A stretch of 64,000 nt of DNA from DASZRZ01 sp963732925 (GCA_963732925.1 CAVTBJ010000001.1:62001-126000); one strand, 5' to 3'; numbered from the stretch's first letter, positions 26,571-35,963 are shown. The notes: generated from the sequence alone by a model not told the origin. Made by a program: numbers and translations.

Positions 26571-29237
26571 TCAGAAATGGAATCCCAACTCCGCCGTATA
26601 TGACCGCGGGGTAACGTAGTGGGTTCCGCTGAAGGTGGAAAGAAAGTTATAGAGCGCCTTCTTGTTGGTGATGTTGATGGCAGTCAGCTGCAGGCTCCAC
26701 TTGTGGTGCTCGCCGCGGAAAAGATTATCGTCGCCCAGCGACAAGTCGAACAGGTTACGGGGTGCGATGCGCGGCGGGTTCTTGTCATCATTTTCCGTTC
26801 CCGGCGCGGGGATCGAGATCAGAGTTGACCCGAAACTGTCCGCCGGGCAAGAGCCCGGCAATCCCACCGTCGGCGTGGCATGCAGGCTTCCGCAGAATAA
26901 ACCCGCCTGAAATTCCTGGTCGGGTGTAAGGCCACTCAGGTCTACGGGCCCGCCATCCGAAAACGGCACTGCGCCCGCGACCAGGCCGCTGTCGTAGCGC
27001 CAGTTCAAGCCCATCCATGGCCCGTTTTTCCAGGGCTGATATTGCACGTGCGTGGTCTGGTTGAACTTTTCGTCATGATCAATGCGAAAAACACCGCCAG
27101 GAGCGGAGGGAGTAGCTCCAGCACCGCCCAGTTGCGGAAGGAAAAAGCGCGCCGCCACGCTGGAGAAGACTGTAAACGCCGTCACCCCGTGGAAATTTGC
27201 CAGGCTTACCCGGCCGGCGACGCCGGGAACCTTCGACTTCGCCCACTGGATCGGAAATGTGATGGGAGTGCTGCCGAGAACGCTGAAATCGTATGGGTTG
27301 GTGGTGTACTTCCATATGTATTCACCGGAGAACACCACGTATCTGCCGAACGCCTGCTGTAACCCCAGGTGGAACTCGTTTCGATGTCCGGGGCTCAATG
27401 AAGTGGTAGTGACGCTGGAGCATCCGAGGAGTGGATTCAGCACTGGGTTGGCGCAGCCAGTGCTGGAAAGCGCAAGGTTTTGGTTGAAGGGAGTCTCCAG
27501 TGTGCGGGCATACGATGCGCGAAGGATGGTGTTTGTCCGCTTGATATTGTAGGCAACTCCGAGGCGAGGCTCCGCCAGCCGGTCGGTGCTGAGGCCATTG
27601 TAGAGATCGCCGCGAATACCAAGGTTGAAAGACCAGGGTCCGCTGGTGACCGAATCCTCAATATAGAGAGCCGTCTCCTTTATGTCGGCGTGGCCGTGGA
27701 AGTGGTAAAGGGCGCCGCCGGCTGTGAGGTCATAGGGCGCGAGCGTGGTACAGGGGGCCACGATGGGGACATTGTTGGTGTCCACGCAGGGGTCTCCGTT
27801 TGCGCCGGCAAGCGAAGCCAGGAAGGTTGGATCGACAATACCCAGATTGTCATCTTCGGTGAGAGGAAACTGCTGGTACGTAACACCGGCTTTCAGGTTG
27901 TGCATGCCCTTCACATAGGTAATGTCGGAGCGCACGCCGGCATTGGTGAGCGTACGATCCTGGCCAACGGTCTGCGACTGCAGGTCCGGCACGAAATCCG
28001 CAAACGGGTTATTGCTGGGGTAATAGTTGTAGTGGTCGTGACGCACGTAGGCGCCCAGAGTAAGAACCGTATTATTGTTGAGCAATCGCGTCCACGACGG
28101 AGCGATGTTGAAAGTCTTGATCTGCGCCCGTTGATCGGTTGGACCCACGGGAGCACCATTGGGACCCAGACCGCCGTTGGTCACAACCAACCCGTTCCAG
28201 GCTGTGGCATTTTGCATATCAAAGGAGTTGGGTGATTGAAACCAGGAGCGTGTAAAGCCCAGATTCACGTGTAGAGAGTCCAGGTTGGAGAGCTGAAAAT
28301 CCAGACGGTCGAAAAGGTTCTCTTCGTTCCCCTTGTCGTGCATGACGCTGAATTCCGGCGGGTCCAGAAAACGCCCGCTGTTGACCCCACTGGCGGAGAG
28401 GAAGTTGCCCCAGTTCTGACCGCCGTATCCCAGGGTGAAACTCGCCGTGGAGGTGCCGAAACTCCCGTAGGACGAAGTCACACTTCCGGTGGGCTTCGTA
28501 AGGCCCTGACCAGATCGAGTGGTCACGTCAATGACCACGCTGGTCTTATCGCCGTATTCGGCGGGGGGAGCCCCAGGGATTACCTCCATCGATTCAATGG
28601 AATCCATGGGAATCTGATTGGAAAAGACCTTGCTCTGCTGGTCCGTAATCGGCTGGCCATCGACGGAGAACGAATTTTCCGCGTGATCGCCCATACCGTG
28701 GAAGAGCCCGTTGGAATCGGCTGCAATTCCTGGAGTCGAAAGCGTGATCAGCGAACTTACGGAGGAGGACTGGCTCTCCAACGGGACCTTGTCAAACAGG
28801 TCGCGATCCACGTCGGTGTGGAACGTCGATGTCTGCTCCAGCAGATCTTGAGCGGTGCCTTCTACGGTGATGCTTTGCGACGCTTTGGCAATCTGCAAGC
28901 TGATGCTAAGCGTGACAGGAACCACCGAGCGAACTTCAACGTCCTGAGCGTAGGGAGAAAATCCCTGCCGGCTTACGGTCATATGGTAGGGATTGAACGG
29001 GACGTTCGCGATGGTGAATTGTCCCGCATTATCCGTCTCGGTGGTCCGGTCAAAGCCGCTGACCGGGTTGCGAATCTCGACGGTTGCATTCGGAACTACC
29101 GCTCCGGTTGGGTCCTTGACCGTGCCAGTGACGGATGTCGAGTTCCCGCCGGACTGCGCGTACACCGGCAAGCTCAAAGCCAAACAGATAGCCGCCCCCA
29201 AAAACGCGGGCAGCAACTTCTTCGAAGATGAAAGCAT
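26571..29237 (-). CDS. TonB-dependent receptor with N-terminal carboxypeptidase-regulatory-like domain (Oar-type)
   Basis: 888 residues. Signal peptide MLSSSKKLLPAF..LPVYAQ, then a carboxypeptidase-regulatory-like beta-sandwich (about 30-112, VTGTVKDPTGAVVPNATVEI), a plug domain with GMGDHAENSFSVDGQPITDQ and DSIESMEVIPGAPPAEYGDK, and a 22-strand-type barrel ending in aromatic Phe (ELGFHF). This large receptor type is typical of Acidobacteriota and Bacteroidetes and imports unknown ligands. The start is fixed by GAGAGGAATC. The gene follows the small Cx2C protein (29302-29589) on the same strand after 64 bases, which makes a metal or metallophore ligand possible but not proven. It ends against the GDSL gene at a shared terminator. 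Confidence 0.5.
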   Translation of the reverse strand: MLSSSKKLLPAFLGAAICLALSLPVYAQSGGNSTSVTGTVKDPTGAVVPNATVEIRNPVSGFDRTTETDNAGQFTIANVPFNPYHMTVSRQGFSPYAQDVEVRSVVPVTLSISLQIAKASQSITVEGTAQDLLEQTSTFHTDVDRDLFDKVPLESQSSSVSSLITLSTPGIAADSNGLFHGMGDHAENSFSVDGQPITDQQSKVFSNQIPMDSIESMEVIPGAPPAEYGDKTSVVIDVTTRSGQGLTKPTGSVTSSYGSFGTSTASFTLGYGGQNWGNFLSASGVNSGRFLDPPEFSVMHDKGNEENLFDRLDFQLSNLDSLHVNLGFTRSWFQSPNSFDMQNATAWNGLVVTNGGLGPNGAPVGPTDQRAQIKTFNIAPSWTRLLNNNTVLTLGAYVRHDHYNYYPSNNPFADFVPDLQSQTVGQDRTLTNAGVRSDITYVKGMHNLKAGVTYQQFPLTEDDNLGIVDPTFLASLAGANGDPCVDTNNVPIVAPCTTLAPYDLTAGGALYHFHGHADIKETALYIEDSVTSGPWSFNLGIRGDLYNGLSTDRLAEPRLGVAYNIKRTNTILRASYARTLETPFNQNLALSSTGCANPVLNPLLGCSSVTTTSLSPGHRNEFHLGLQQAFGRYVVFSGEYIWKYTTNPYDFSVLGSTPITFPIQWAKSKVPGVAGRVSLANFHGVTAFTVFSSVAARFFLPQLGGAGATPSAPGGVFRIDHDEKFNQTTHVQYQPWKNGPWMGLNWRYDSGLVAGAVPFSDGGPVDLSGLTPDQEFQAGLFCGSLHATPTVGLPGSCPADSFGSTLISIPAPGTENDDKNPPRIAPRNLFDLSLGDDNLFRGEHHKWSLQLTAINITNKKALYNFLSTFSGTHYVTPRSYTAELGFHF

Positions 29238-29301
29238 GATTCCTCTCCAGAAAAGAAGATTGCAGAATGAATTCAGAAATTTGGGCTGATTCTTCTGAGA
29301 C

Positions 29302-29589
29302 CTAATTTTCCGGAGGAGGACGAACGGTGAGAGCGAAACCCAGCAGGCTCTGTTGCCTGGAAGACACCGGCTCCAGCACAACGAAGAACACCGGCGTAAA
29401 GGTTAACTTCAGGACGCAGGAGGTGGTGACCGGGGAAGAGGAATGTGCGACGACGCAAACCGTGCACTTCGCCGCTTCCATCGAATTGGAATGATGGTGC
29501 GCAGCAAAGGCACATGCCGACCACAGGGTCAGCATCAGACACAGCCACGATATGCGTTTCGCGTATCTTCGCATACAGGCCCAGCCCAT
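29302..29589 (-). CDS. Small exported protein with His cluster, Cx2C and C-terminal RPPP (DUF2946-like), paralogue 3
   Basis: 95 residues from ATG 29589 (or 90 from ATG 29574). A signal-like N terminus (RISWLCLMLTLWSACAFA) is followed at once by AHHHSN, then AAKCTVCVVAHSSS and the ending VRPPPEN. The His cluster next to Cx2C strongly suggests metal binding. Close similarity to 17398-17691 (CVLCISAHSS, IRPPP) is visible by eye. It precedes the TonB receptor gene by 64 bases and is likely cotranscribed with it, as DUF2946-type proteins are with some copper-linked receptors. The frame continues upstream without a convincing start, so the N terminus is uncertain. Confidence 0.5.
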   Translation of the reverse strand: MGWACMRRYAKRISWLCLMLTLWSACAFAAHHHSNSMEAAKCTVCVVAHSSSPVTTSCVLKLTFTPVFFVVLEPVSSRQQSLLGFALTVRPPPEN

Positions 29590-29727
29590 CCAACTAATCT
29601 GCGAATGTACGCTGAAATAGTGGCGGATGCAACGACGGCATCCAAGTCGATAATCCGGCAACCGTCGCCCGGGGGCTGATCTAACAGGTGCCCCCCAGAG
29701 GGCCGTCGTTGGCGGAGCAGTTCTTAA

Positions 29728-29761
29728 CGCGGCCAACAGCCGCGCCGCCTGGCCTTGGCGG
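29728..29761 (-). other. Back-to-back GC hairpins upstream of the Cx2C/TonB operon
   Basis: CGCGGC-CAACA-GCCGCG (29728-29744) and CCGCC-TGGCCTT-GGCGG (29745-29761) are adjacent perfect stems in the 246-base gap between the operon start at 29589 and the DUF4136 gene. They could belong to a structured 5' leader, or end the DUF4136 neighbourhood. I could not match the region to a known riboswitch consensus. Confidence 0.5.
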
Positions 29762-29835
29762 CTTGTTTCGGTTACCGGAGTCCTAGCATGCACGTTACGC
29801 ACCGACAGCACAGCCGGTCGGGGAAAAGCACGCGC

Positions 29836-30339
29836 TCATCTCTTGTCAGGATACTTATCGAAGAGTTTGCGAATGTCGTCGGGCAGCTTATGGCTGACTT
29901 TGGCGGCATCGTTTTCGTCGTCGCGGTAGATTCCGCGCCACACCAGTTGCCGCCCCGGCCGGTCCCGCAAGTCGATCATCAGGGTGCCTTCCGTGAAGCG
30001 ATTCACTCCGCTCACGCGGCGGCGGCCGCGCGGTCCAATCCAGGTCTGCGCCTCTGCCTTATTGGCCGCGCCCAGCACGTAGTTCACAATCAGATCGGGA
30101 CGGCTGCTCACCTCATGCAGGCCCTTGTGTTCAAGCTGGCCGCGTATCGCCGATTCGATGCGGTCCTTGACGATGGGACTCTTCAACTCGGGCTTATTGG
30201 TTGTGATCCTACCGGCTCCGATCATGAAGGTCTTGTACTGGGAAAAATCCGTCTGCTCATCGAAATCCACATGGCGCTCATCGGCGGCCAAGCTTCCGAG
30301 AAGAAACATCACCAGCACCAGGACGCTCAACGTTCTCAT
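29836..30339 (-). CDS. DUF4136 domain protein, exported
   Basis: 167 residues. Signal peptide MRTLSVLVLVMFLLGSLAA, then the DUF4136 domain: VDFDEQTDFSQYKTFMIG at the start, KDRIESAIRGQLEHKGLHEV, PDLIVNYVLGA and the closing EGTLMIDLRDRPGRQLVWRG. DUF4136 proteins are small envelope proteins, often lipoproteins; here no lipobox Cys is visible, so it is probably soluble and periplasmic. Function is unknown in the family. The start at 30339 follows GCCGGAGGAGCT. It is divergent from the S1 gene and stands alone. Confidence 0.5.
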   Translation of the reverse strand: MRTLSVLVLVMFLLGSLAADERHVDFDEQTDFSQYKTFMIGAGRITTNKPELKSPIVKDRIESAIRGQLEHKGLHEVSSRPDLIVNYVLGAANKAEAQTWIGPRGRRRVSGVNRFTEGTLMIDLRDRPGRQLVWRGIYRDDENDAAKVSHKLPDDIRKLFDKYPDKR

Positions 30340-30518
30340 AGCTCCTCCGGCAAAAGTGCAGCCGGTAGCGGGCACCGGCTGAAAGCGGCCAAAGGGTAAC
30401 GCGACGGCATCGATGTGTCCAGCAAAAGGCTCAAAACAGCGCCCTTGTTGTGGGTGCCGGTGCTATCCTCAATTGGTCACGCTTCCCATTAACCTTCCCC
30501 ACGAGGCCGCGATCCGTC

Positions 30519-32231
30519 ATGTCACACCCGAATATCCCGGAACCAGCAGGGACCAATGAATCCAATCGATCTGCCGAGCCCGGCGAGCCGCACGAATCCT
30601 TCGCCGATGTTCTTGCACAATATGAGAAAGGCCGGAGCCGCAAAGCGAAAGGAGGTGGTAAGCAGATCGAAGGTACCGTGATCTCCATCTCCGCGGATTC
30701 CGTGTTTCTCGATATTGGCTTCAAGAGTGAGGGCACTTTGCCCCTGGCGGATTTTCAGAGCGCCGGGGAGAGGGTGCAGCCCGGCGACAAGATCGCGGTC
30801 TCGGTGAAAGGACGTGATCCCGAGGGTTATTACGAACTCTCCCGTTTCCGGCTGGAGCGTCCCACCGACTGGCCCGCCCTGGAACAGGCGTTCGCCGCGA
30901 AGGCGACCATTCTGGGTACGGTCACCGGCGTGGTGAAGGGAGGTCTCAGCGTGGATGTTGGCGTGCGTGCTTTTCTGCCCGCCTCGCGCAGTGGTACCCG
31001 CGACGCCGCCGAACTGGAGAGTCTGGTGGAACAGGAAATTCGCTGCCGCATCACCAAGCTCGACGTCACGGATGAAGATGTAGTGGTGGACCGCCGGGTT
31101 GTTCTCGAGGAAGAAGAGCGCTCGGTCAAGGACCGCCGCTACCTGGAGCTCAAGGAAGGAGACACGGTGCAGGGCACGGTGCGCAACCTCACCGATTACG
31201 GCGCCTTCGTCGATCTGGGCGGGGTTGAGGGTTTACTGCACGTTGGCGATATTTCCTGGAGCCGCGTCAGCAAGCCGGCGGATGTGCTCTCACCCGGCCA
31301 GCAAGTGGAAGTCCGCATTCTGAAGGTCGATCCCGGCCAGCATCGAATTTCACTGGGACTCAAGCAGCTTCAGGCACATCCTTGGGACGCGGTACCGGAA
31401 AAGTTCAAGACCGGCGAGCGCGTGCGCGGAACCGTGACCCGCCTGATGGATTTCGGAGCGTTTGTCGAACTGGAACCGGGCGTGGAAGGCCTGATTCACG
31501 TGTCCGAGATGTCGTGGGGCAAAAAAGTAAAAAGCCCCAACGCCATCGTCAAATCTGGCGAAACCGTAGAGGCCATCATCCTGGGCATCAACCTGGGGGA
31601 ACGCCGCATCTCGCTGGGCCTGAAGCAGGCGTTGGGGAATCCCTGGAAGGATGTGTCGCAAAAGTTTCCCGTGGGGTCGGTGGTCGAGGGTCCGGTCACC
31701 AGCCTGACCAAGTTCGGCGCCTTTGTGCAGATCGTGGAAGGCATCGAAGGCATGATCCACGTGAGCGATATGAGCGCCGAGCGCCCGGTGAATCACCCGC
31801 AGGACATGCTCAGGACGGGCCAGACCGTAAAAGCCCAGGTCCTGGAGATTGATACCGAGAAGCGCCGCGTGCGTCTGGGCATGAAGCAGATGCTTCCCAC
31901 CAGCCTGGAGGAATACATCTCCGAGCACAAACAGGGCGACGTAGTCACCGGACGGGTTGCCGAATGCTCCGGGGAGACCGCACGTGTGGAACTGGCGGAA
32001 GGCGTGTTCGCCACGTGCCGGATTGCCGGGCAAGCCGGGATCCAGGAATCAAAGCAGGGCGGGACTGGCGCAGACTTGTCATCGCTGACCGCGATGCTCC
32101 AGGCGCGATGGAAAGGCGGCAGCGAAGCTGGAACCCCCGCGGCTGAGGCGGTACGCGCCGGACAAGTTCGCAGCTTCCGCATCACGCGACTCGATCTCGC
32201 GGAAAAAAGAGTCGAGTTGACGCTGGCCTGA
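30519..32231 (+). CDS. S1 RNA-binding protein with six S1 repeats (RpsA-like)
   Basis: 570 residues. After an acidic N terminus come a first S1 domain (QIEGTVISISADSVFLDIG, about 50-115), a second (TILGTVTGVVKGGLSVDVG, about 130-210), and three well-conserved ones (DTVQGTVRNLTDYGAFVDL; RVRGTVTRLMDFGAFVELE; VVEGPVTSLTKFGAFVQIV), each ending with RISLGLK or RVRLGMK. A sixth, degenerate domain is at about 475-570. The order and the weaker outer repeats match bacterial ribosomal protein S1, which recruits mRNA to the 30S subunit. Many acidobacteria carry more than one S1-like protein, and the usual cmk neighbour is absent, so this may be a paralogue rather than the main RpsA. ATG 30519 was preferred to an upstream in-frame ATG at 30450. 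Confidence 0.5.
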   Translation: MSHPNIPEPAGTNESNRSAEPGEPHESFADVLAQYEKGRSRKAKGGGKQIEGTVISISADSVFLDIGFKSEGTLPLADFQSAGERVQPGDKIAVSVKGRDPEGYYELSRFRLERPTDWPALEQAFAAKATILGTVTGVVKGGLSVDVGVRAFLPASRSGTRDAAELESLVEQEIRCRITKLDVTDEDVVVDRRVVLEEEERSVKDRRYLELKEGDTVQGTVRNLTDYGAFVDLGGVEGLLHVGDISWSRVSKPADVLSPGQQVEVRILKVDPGQHRISLGLKQLQAHPWDAVPEKFKTGERVRGTVTRLMDFGAFVELEPGVEGLIHVSEMSWGKKVKSPNAIVKSGETVEAIILGINLGERRISLGLKQALGNPWKDVSQKFPVGSVVEGPVTSLTKFGAFVQIVEGIEGMIHVSDMSAERPVNHPQDMLRTGQTVKAQVLEIDTEKRRVRLGMKQMLPTSLEEYISEHKQGDVVTGRVAECSGETARVELAEGVFATCRIAGQAGIQESKQGGTGADLSSLTAMLQARWKGGSEAGTPAAEAVRAGQVRSFRITRLDLAEKRVELTLA

Positions 32232-32237
32232 GTTGGG

Positions 32238-32265
32238 CCGCACCGCCAGTCCCGCACCGCCAGTC
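32238..32265 (+). repeat. 14-base tandem duplication
   Basis: CCGCACCGCCAGTC occurs twice in direct succession just after the S1 stop. It looks like a simple slippage duplication in a noncoding gap. Confidence 0.5.
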
Positions 32266-32347
32266 CATCGACGAGTAATGCAAGCGTGCCCGGCTTCGCG
32301 CAGAAGGACATCTGCCGTGAATTTCCCAACCCCGGGCGAAGCTCGCG

Positions 32348-33521
32348 CTACTCCATGACGGTGAACCGCTCCAGCGCGTCTTCCTGGATGGTCAGCCCCA
32401 GGCCCGGTACATCATTGGAGAGATCGATGGAACCGTTCACTGGCTCGGGCTCGCCCTGGAAAACGTAGTAGAACAGTTCGTTGCCCACCTCGACGCTGAC
32501 CCTGGGAAAGAACTCCGCCATAGGGGAGTTCAGGCTGGCCATTACAACGTGGAAGTTGTGCATTTGGCCGGCGTGGGGAATCACCGGAACGGAATAGGCC
32601 TCCGCCATCGCGGATATCTTGCGGGCTTGCGTGATGCCGCCAACGCGGTTGGTGTCGAACTGGATATAATCCAGCGCTCTGGCTTCCAGCATCTCGCGGA
32701 AACCGTAGCATTGTGAACTCGTGCTCGCCGCCGGCGATAGGGACTCGTCCCAGAGCCTTCAAGTCGGCATATCCGCGCGATGTCATCGGGAATCACGGGC
32801 TCTTCCAGCCAGCGCAACTGGTAGGGCTCGAGCAGGGGCAGCATGCGGCGGGCATAGTCCAGCGTCCAGCCCATGTAAGCGTCGGCCATAAGATCGATGC
32901 CGTAGCCGATCACCTCGCGCACGGTGCGTACCAAGTCTACGTTCTTCTGCATGCCCGCCGCCCCATCGACCGGTCCCCAGCCAAAACGTAGCTTCATCGC
33001 CTGGTAGCCCTGGTCCTTATACGTTTTGGCCTCCGCGGCCAGTTGATCGAGCGGCTGGCTGTAGAGGCGGCTGGCATACACCGGAATACGCGGCTTCGTT
33101 CTTCCTCCCAGCAAGCGAAATACTGGTTGCTTCGCGGCCTTGCCCATCAGGTCCCAAATGGCGATATCCACGGCGCTGATGGCTGTCATGCCGATTCCTT
33201 TGCGGCCAAATGCCATGGTCTGGCGGTACATGCGCTGCCAAAGGAATTCCACGTCGAAGGGATCGGCTCCCAACACGATGGGCTGCAAATAGACGTCAAT
33301 CACCTGCTTGGTAACGCGCGGCGAGAGCGCCGCGTTGCCGATTCCCACCAGGCCGGTGTCGGTAAACAGCTCCACAATGAGCCATCCATGAAAGCGAAAT
33401 CCAGCCATGGCGTCACCGCTAGGCTGAGCAGGTCGATAGGGTTGGTACAGAAATGCGGCTGCGGAGGAACACTTTCTCCACGCCATTCCACCACTCGGGT
33501 TCGGATCTCGGTAATTTTCAT
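32348..33521 (-). pseudogene. Enolase-superfamily sugar-acid dehydratase (L-rhamnonate-dehydratase-like), three frameshifts
   Basis: The reconstructed protein is about 391 residues, normal for the mandelate-racemase/muconate-lactonizing family. In order: MKITEIRTRVVEWRG; GWLIVELFTDTGLVGIGN; ISAVDIAIWDLMGK; MKLRFGWGPVDGAAGM; a metal-ligand region DLMADAYMGWTLDYA with WLEEPVIPDD; then GEHEF; VIPHAGQMHNFHVVMA; GLGLTIQED. WGPVDGAAG and PHAG..H resemble RhmD. The frame changes three times, each by one base: a lost C near 33416, and extra bases near 32775 and 32705. Restoring them gives SLAGDAMAGF, DDIAGYADLK and MLGFREMLE. The MFS gene at 33868 is divergent, so the pair probably takes up and dehydrates a sugar acid. 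Either a real pseudogene or consensus errors. Confidence 0.5.
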
Positions 33522-33867
33522 TATCGGTTTCCCTTAACCATATAGCACAGTTTCCTCAAACACCAGATGTCGATCCCGTCCTGCACCTGCGTGGGTTGCG
33601 GCGGCACACAATCGCTCGCCTCAATTTCACCGGATGAACCGATGACGAGTTCAGAAAGGATCTTTTGTCGCAATACACCCAGGGACGCAACCATGGTATT
33701 ACGATAGTGGAGCAATTTGCGGCAGTTCCCACGGCGCAGGAGCATTGGATGGATTTGATTCCTCTCACCCTTGCTGATGAGGAGTGGCCCAGTTTCTCTC
33801 TTCCCGAGCGGACGTCGGCTCTGACCTCTCCGCCTGCCCGTTTGCGGGAGGAAAAACCCTAAGACCT
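33522..33867. other. Divergent region between dehydratase and MFS genes
   Basis: 346 bases. A 74-codon minus-strand frame runs into the dehydratase start (33521-33745) and a 65-codon plus-strand frame crosses it, but neither has a recognisable domain or ribosome binding site. The promoters for both flanking genes must lie here; I see no clear operator palindrome. Confidence 0.5.
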
Positions 33868-35139
33868 ATGCGACTACGTTGGCGAATCGCCTTTTTGGTC
33901 AGTGGCGCTATTGCGATCAGTTATCTGGATCGCCAGACCGTTCCCGTAGCCATCGCCGCCATTCAGCGGGAAATTCCCATTTCCAATACCCAGTTTTCGC
34001 AGCTTCAGGCGGCGTTCCTGCTGGCCTATGCGCTCATGTATGCCGGTGGAGGAAAGTTACTGGATCTTCTGGGAACGCGCCGTGGATTCGCGGTCATCAT
34101 GGTCTTCTGGTCGGTGGCGTGCGCCGCACACGGCTTGGCCACCGGATTCGGAGTTCTTCTTCTGCTGCGTTTCCTGTTGGGAGCCGGTGAGGGAGGCGGT
34201 TTCCCGGCCGCCACCAAAGCAGTCGCCGAGTGGTTCCCAGCTCGTGAGCGCTCTCTGGCCATGGGTATCATCAATGCCGGCACGGCGATCGGAGCGGTGA
34301 TTGCGCCTCCAGGAATTGCCGTCATCATCGCTACTGCCGGCTGGCGCTGGGTCTTCGTCGCCGTCGGTGCGCTTGGGCTTGCCTGGACGGTCTGGTGGCT
34401 GCACGATTACTTTCCCGCCGCCGCTCATCCCAAGCTAAGCGTCCAGGAGCGTGGCGAAATGGAAGAGGTGTTTTCCGCCTCCGAAACCGCCACGCCAGGC
34501 ATCTCCTGGCTGCGCCTGTTCTCCTTCGTGGAAGTCTGGGGGTTGGTTTTCGCCAAATTTCTCAGCGACGCCGCCTGGTACTTCTATCTATTCTGGCTTC
34601 CCAAGTACCTCTACGACGTCCGCGGCTTCGATACCAAGCAGGTTGGCTACTACGCCTGGATTCCCTATGCTGCCGCCGGAGTCGGCTGCCTGGTGGGAGG
34701 ATGGTTTTCCGGATGGCTTATCGGCCAGGGCCGGTCGTTGAATTTCTCACGCAAGGCAGCCCTCGGAGCCAGCGCCGCGCTCATGCCGTTCATCATATTC
34801 GTGCCCAAATTGCCGGTGGGCTGGGCCATTGTGATCTTCAGCATGGCCTTCTTCGGCCAGCAATCGTGGTCGACGCTGGTCATGATCGTTCCCACGGACC
34901 TGTTTCCCACCAGCGTCGTCGGTTCGGTCGCCGGATTGGTCGGGCTGGGCGGAGCGCTGGGTGGCGTTGTCTTCAATTTGATTGTTGGGTATCTCCTCGA
35001 TGGAGGCTTCGGATACGGTACCGTGTTTGCTCTGGTCAGTACTTTTCATGTCGCCGCGTTCCTGCTGATTCTGGCAACCGTGCGTCGCGTGCAGCCCCTC
35101 GCGGTATCGGAGCGTCGACCGTCACTGACGAGTGTTTGA
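33868..35139 (+). CDS. MFS transporter, anion:cation symporter (ACS) family, sugar-acid type
   Basis: 423 residues and about 12 helices. Helix 1 ends in SYLDRQTVPVAIAAIQ, the R-x-x-V-(A/P) pattern of ExuT/GudP/RhmT-like carriers. The A-like motif GGKLLDLLGTRRGF follows helix 2, and helix 4/5 has RFLLGAGEGGGFPAATKAVAEWFP, a strong signature of this hexuronate/tartrate/sialate family. It is expected to import an organic or sugar acid with protons. It is divergent from the sugar-acid dehydratase, which fits an uptake-plus-catabolism pair. ATG 33868 was chosen (MRLRWRIAFL, just before helix 1) with GGGAGGAAAA upstream; an in-frame ATG at 33784 would add 28 non-conserved residues. Confidence 0.5.
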   Translation: MRLRWRIAFLVSGAIAISYLDRQTVPVAIAAIQREIPISNTQFSQLQAAFLLAYALMYAGGGKLLDLLGTRRGFAVIMVFWSVACAAHGLATGFGVLLLLRFLLGAGEGGGFPAATKAVAEWFPARERSLAMGIINAGTAIGAVIAPPGIAVIIATAGWRWVFVAVGALGLAWTVWWLHDYFPAAAHPKLSVQERGEMEEVFSASETATPGISWLRLFSFVEVWGLVFAKFLSDAAWYFYLFWLPKYLYDVRGFDTKQVGYYAWIPYAAAGVGCLVGGWFSGWLIGQGRSLNFSRKAALGASAALMPFIIFVPKLPVGWAIVIFSMAFFGQQSWSTLVMIVPTDLFPTSVVGSVAGLVGLGGALGGVVFNLIVGYLLDGGFGYGTVFALVSTFHVAAFLLILATVRRVQPLAVSERRPSLTSV

Positions 35140-35340
35140 TGGTGCGATGGTGTGCCGTGGCTCAACCCGTGCGCAACCCGCTCTGTGCTTATCGGGTAAG
35201 TTTTCGCCATCGGGTACAATTCCTCAGAACTGTCGACAAACAGGCATCCCGGGTTTCATTCAGGGCCAGGGAATTTTGGTCCGAAGTGAAAACGCCCATC
35301 TGAGGCCGGTTGGTACGGAGTTCATAGGAAGGACTCATCT

Positions 35341-35913
35341 ATGCGAGTGATGGTTGGTTTCGTGCTGGGAATCGTGCTGACAATCCTGTTGGGTGCCTTG
35401 ATGATCTACACGTATTTCGGGAGAGGCATGGCTCCGGTTGCCACCTCGGCGCCCCCCATGCCGTTCGAGAAGAGGCTGGCCAACATGGCGCTCCATGCCC
35501 GCATGAAGGCAGAGATGCCCCACGAAGTGCCGGTGGTCGCCGACGAAAGCAATCTGCTTGGTGGCGCTCACGTCTACATGGAGCACTGTGCCGTCTGCCA
35601 CGGTCTACCCGGCAAGGAGCAGACTGCGATCGCGAAAGGCGAATTCCCCAAGCCTCCGCACTTGTTCAAACGCAAAGGCGTTACCGATGATCCTCCCGGG
35701 GCGACATACTGGAAGGTCGCGAACGGAATCATTCTGACCGGCATGCCCGGTTTTGACAAATCGCTCTCGACAACTCAAATGTGGCAAGTCTCGCTGTTGC
35801 TGGCGAATGCCCACAACCTCCCCGCGTCTGTGCAGGCGGTTCTAGCGAACCCGGCAGAATCAACCGGGCAACCCGCGACGGAAGCGACCAGCAGCCAGAT
35901 GCACCCTCGCTAG
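35341..35913 (+). CDS. Membrane-anchored monohaem cytochrome c
   Basis: 190 residues. One N-terminal helix (about 5-24) anchors the protein; a periplasmic class I cytochrome c domain follows with the haem site CAVCH at about residue 83 and a distal Met in TGMPGF at about 138. The C-terminal tail is Ala/Thr/Gln-rich. It could hand electrons to a terminal oxidase or periplasmic enzyme; no oxidase gene is in this window. GGAAGGACTC precedes the ATG. The 200-base gap upstream contains a TACAAT at 35215-35220 that could be a -10 box. It stands alone, ended by the hairpin at 35964. Confidence 0.5.
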   Translation: MRVMVGFVLGIVLTILLGALMIYTYFGRGMAPVATSAPPMPFEKRLANMALHARMKAEMPHEVPVVADESNLLGGAHVYMEHCAVCHGLPGKEQTAIAKGEFPKPPHLFKRKGVTDDPPGATYWKVANGIILTGMPGFDKSLSTTQMWQVSLLLANAHNLPASVQAVLANPAESTGQPATEATSSQMHPR

Positions 35914-35963
35914 TCGCCGCACGCTGCCCTGCAGAGGGCCAGCCGACTCGTTCCCCGCTGAGC

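Noticed and set aside
29690..29835. Cobalamin riboswitch upstream of the Cx2C/TonB operon
   Set aside because: The conserved B12-box and GCCACTG-type segments were not found.
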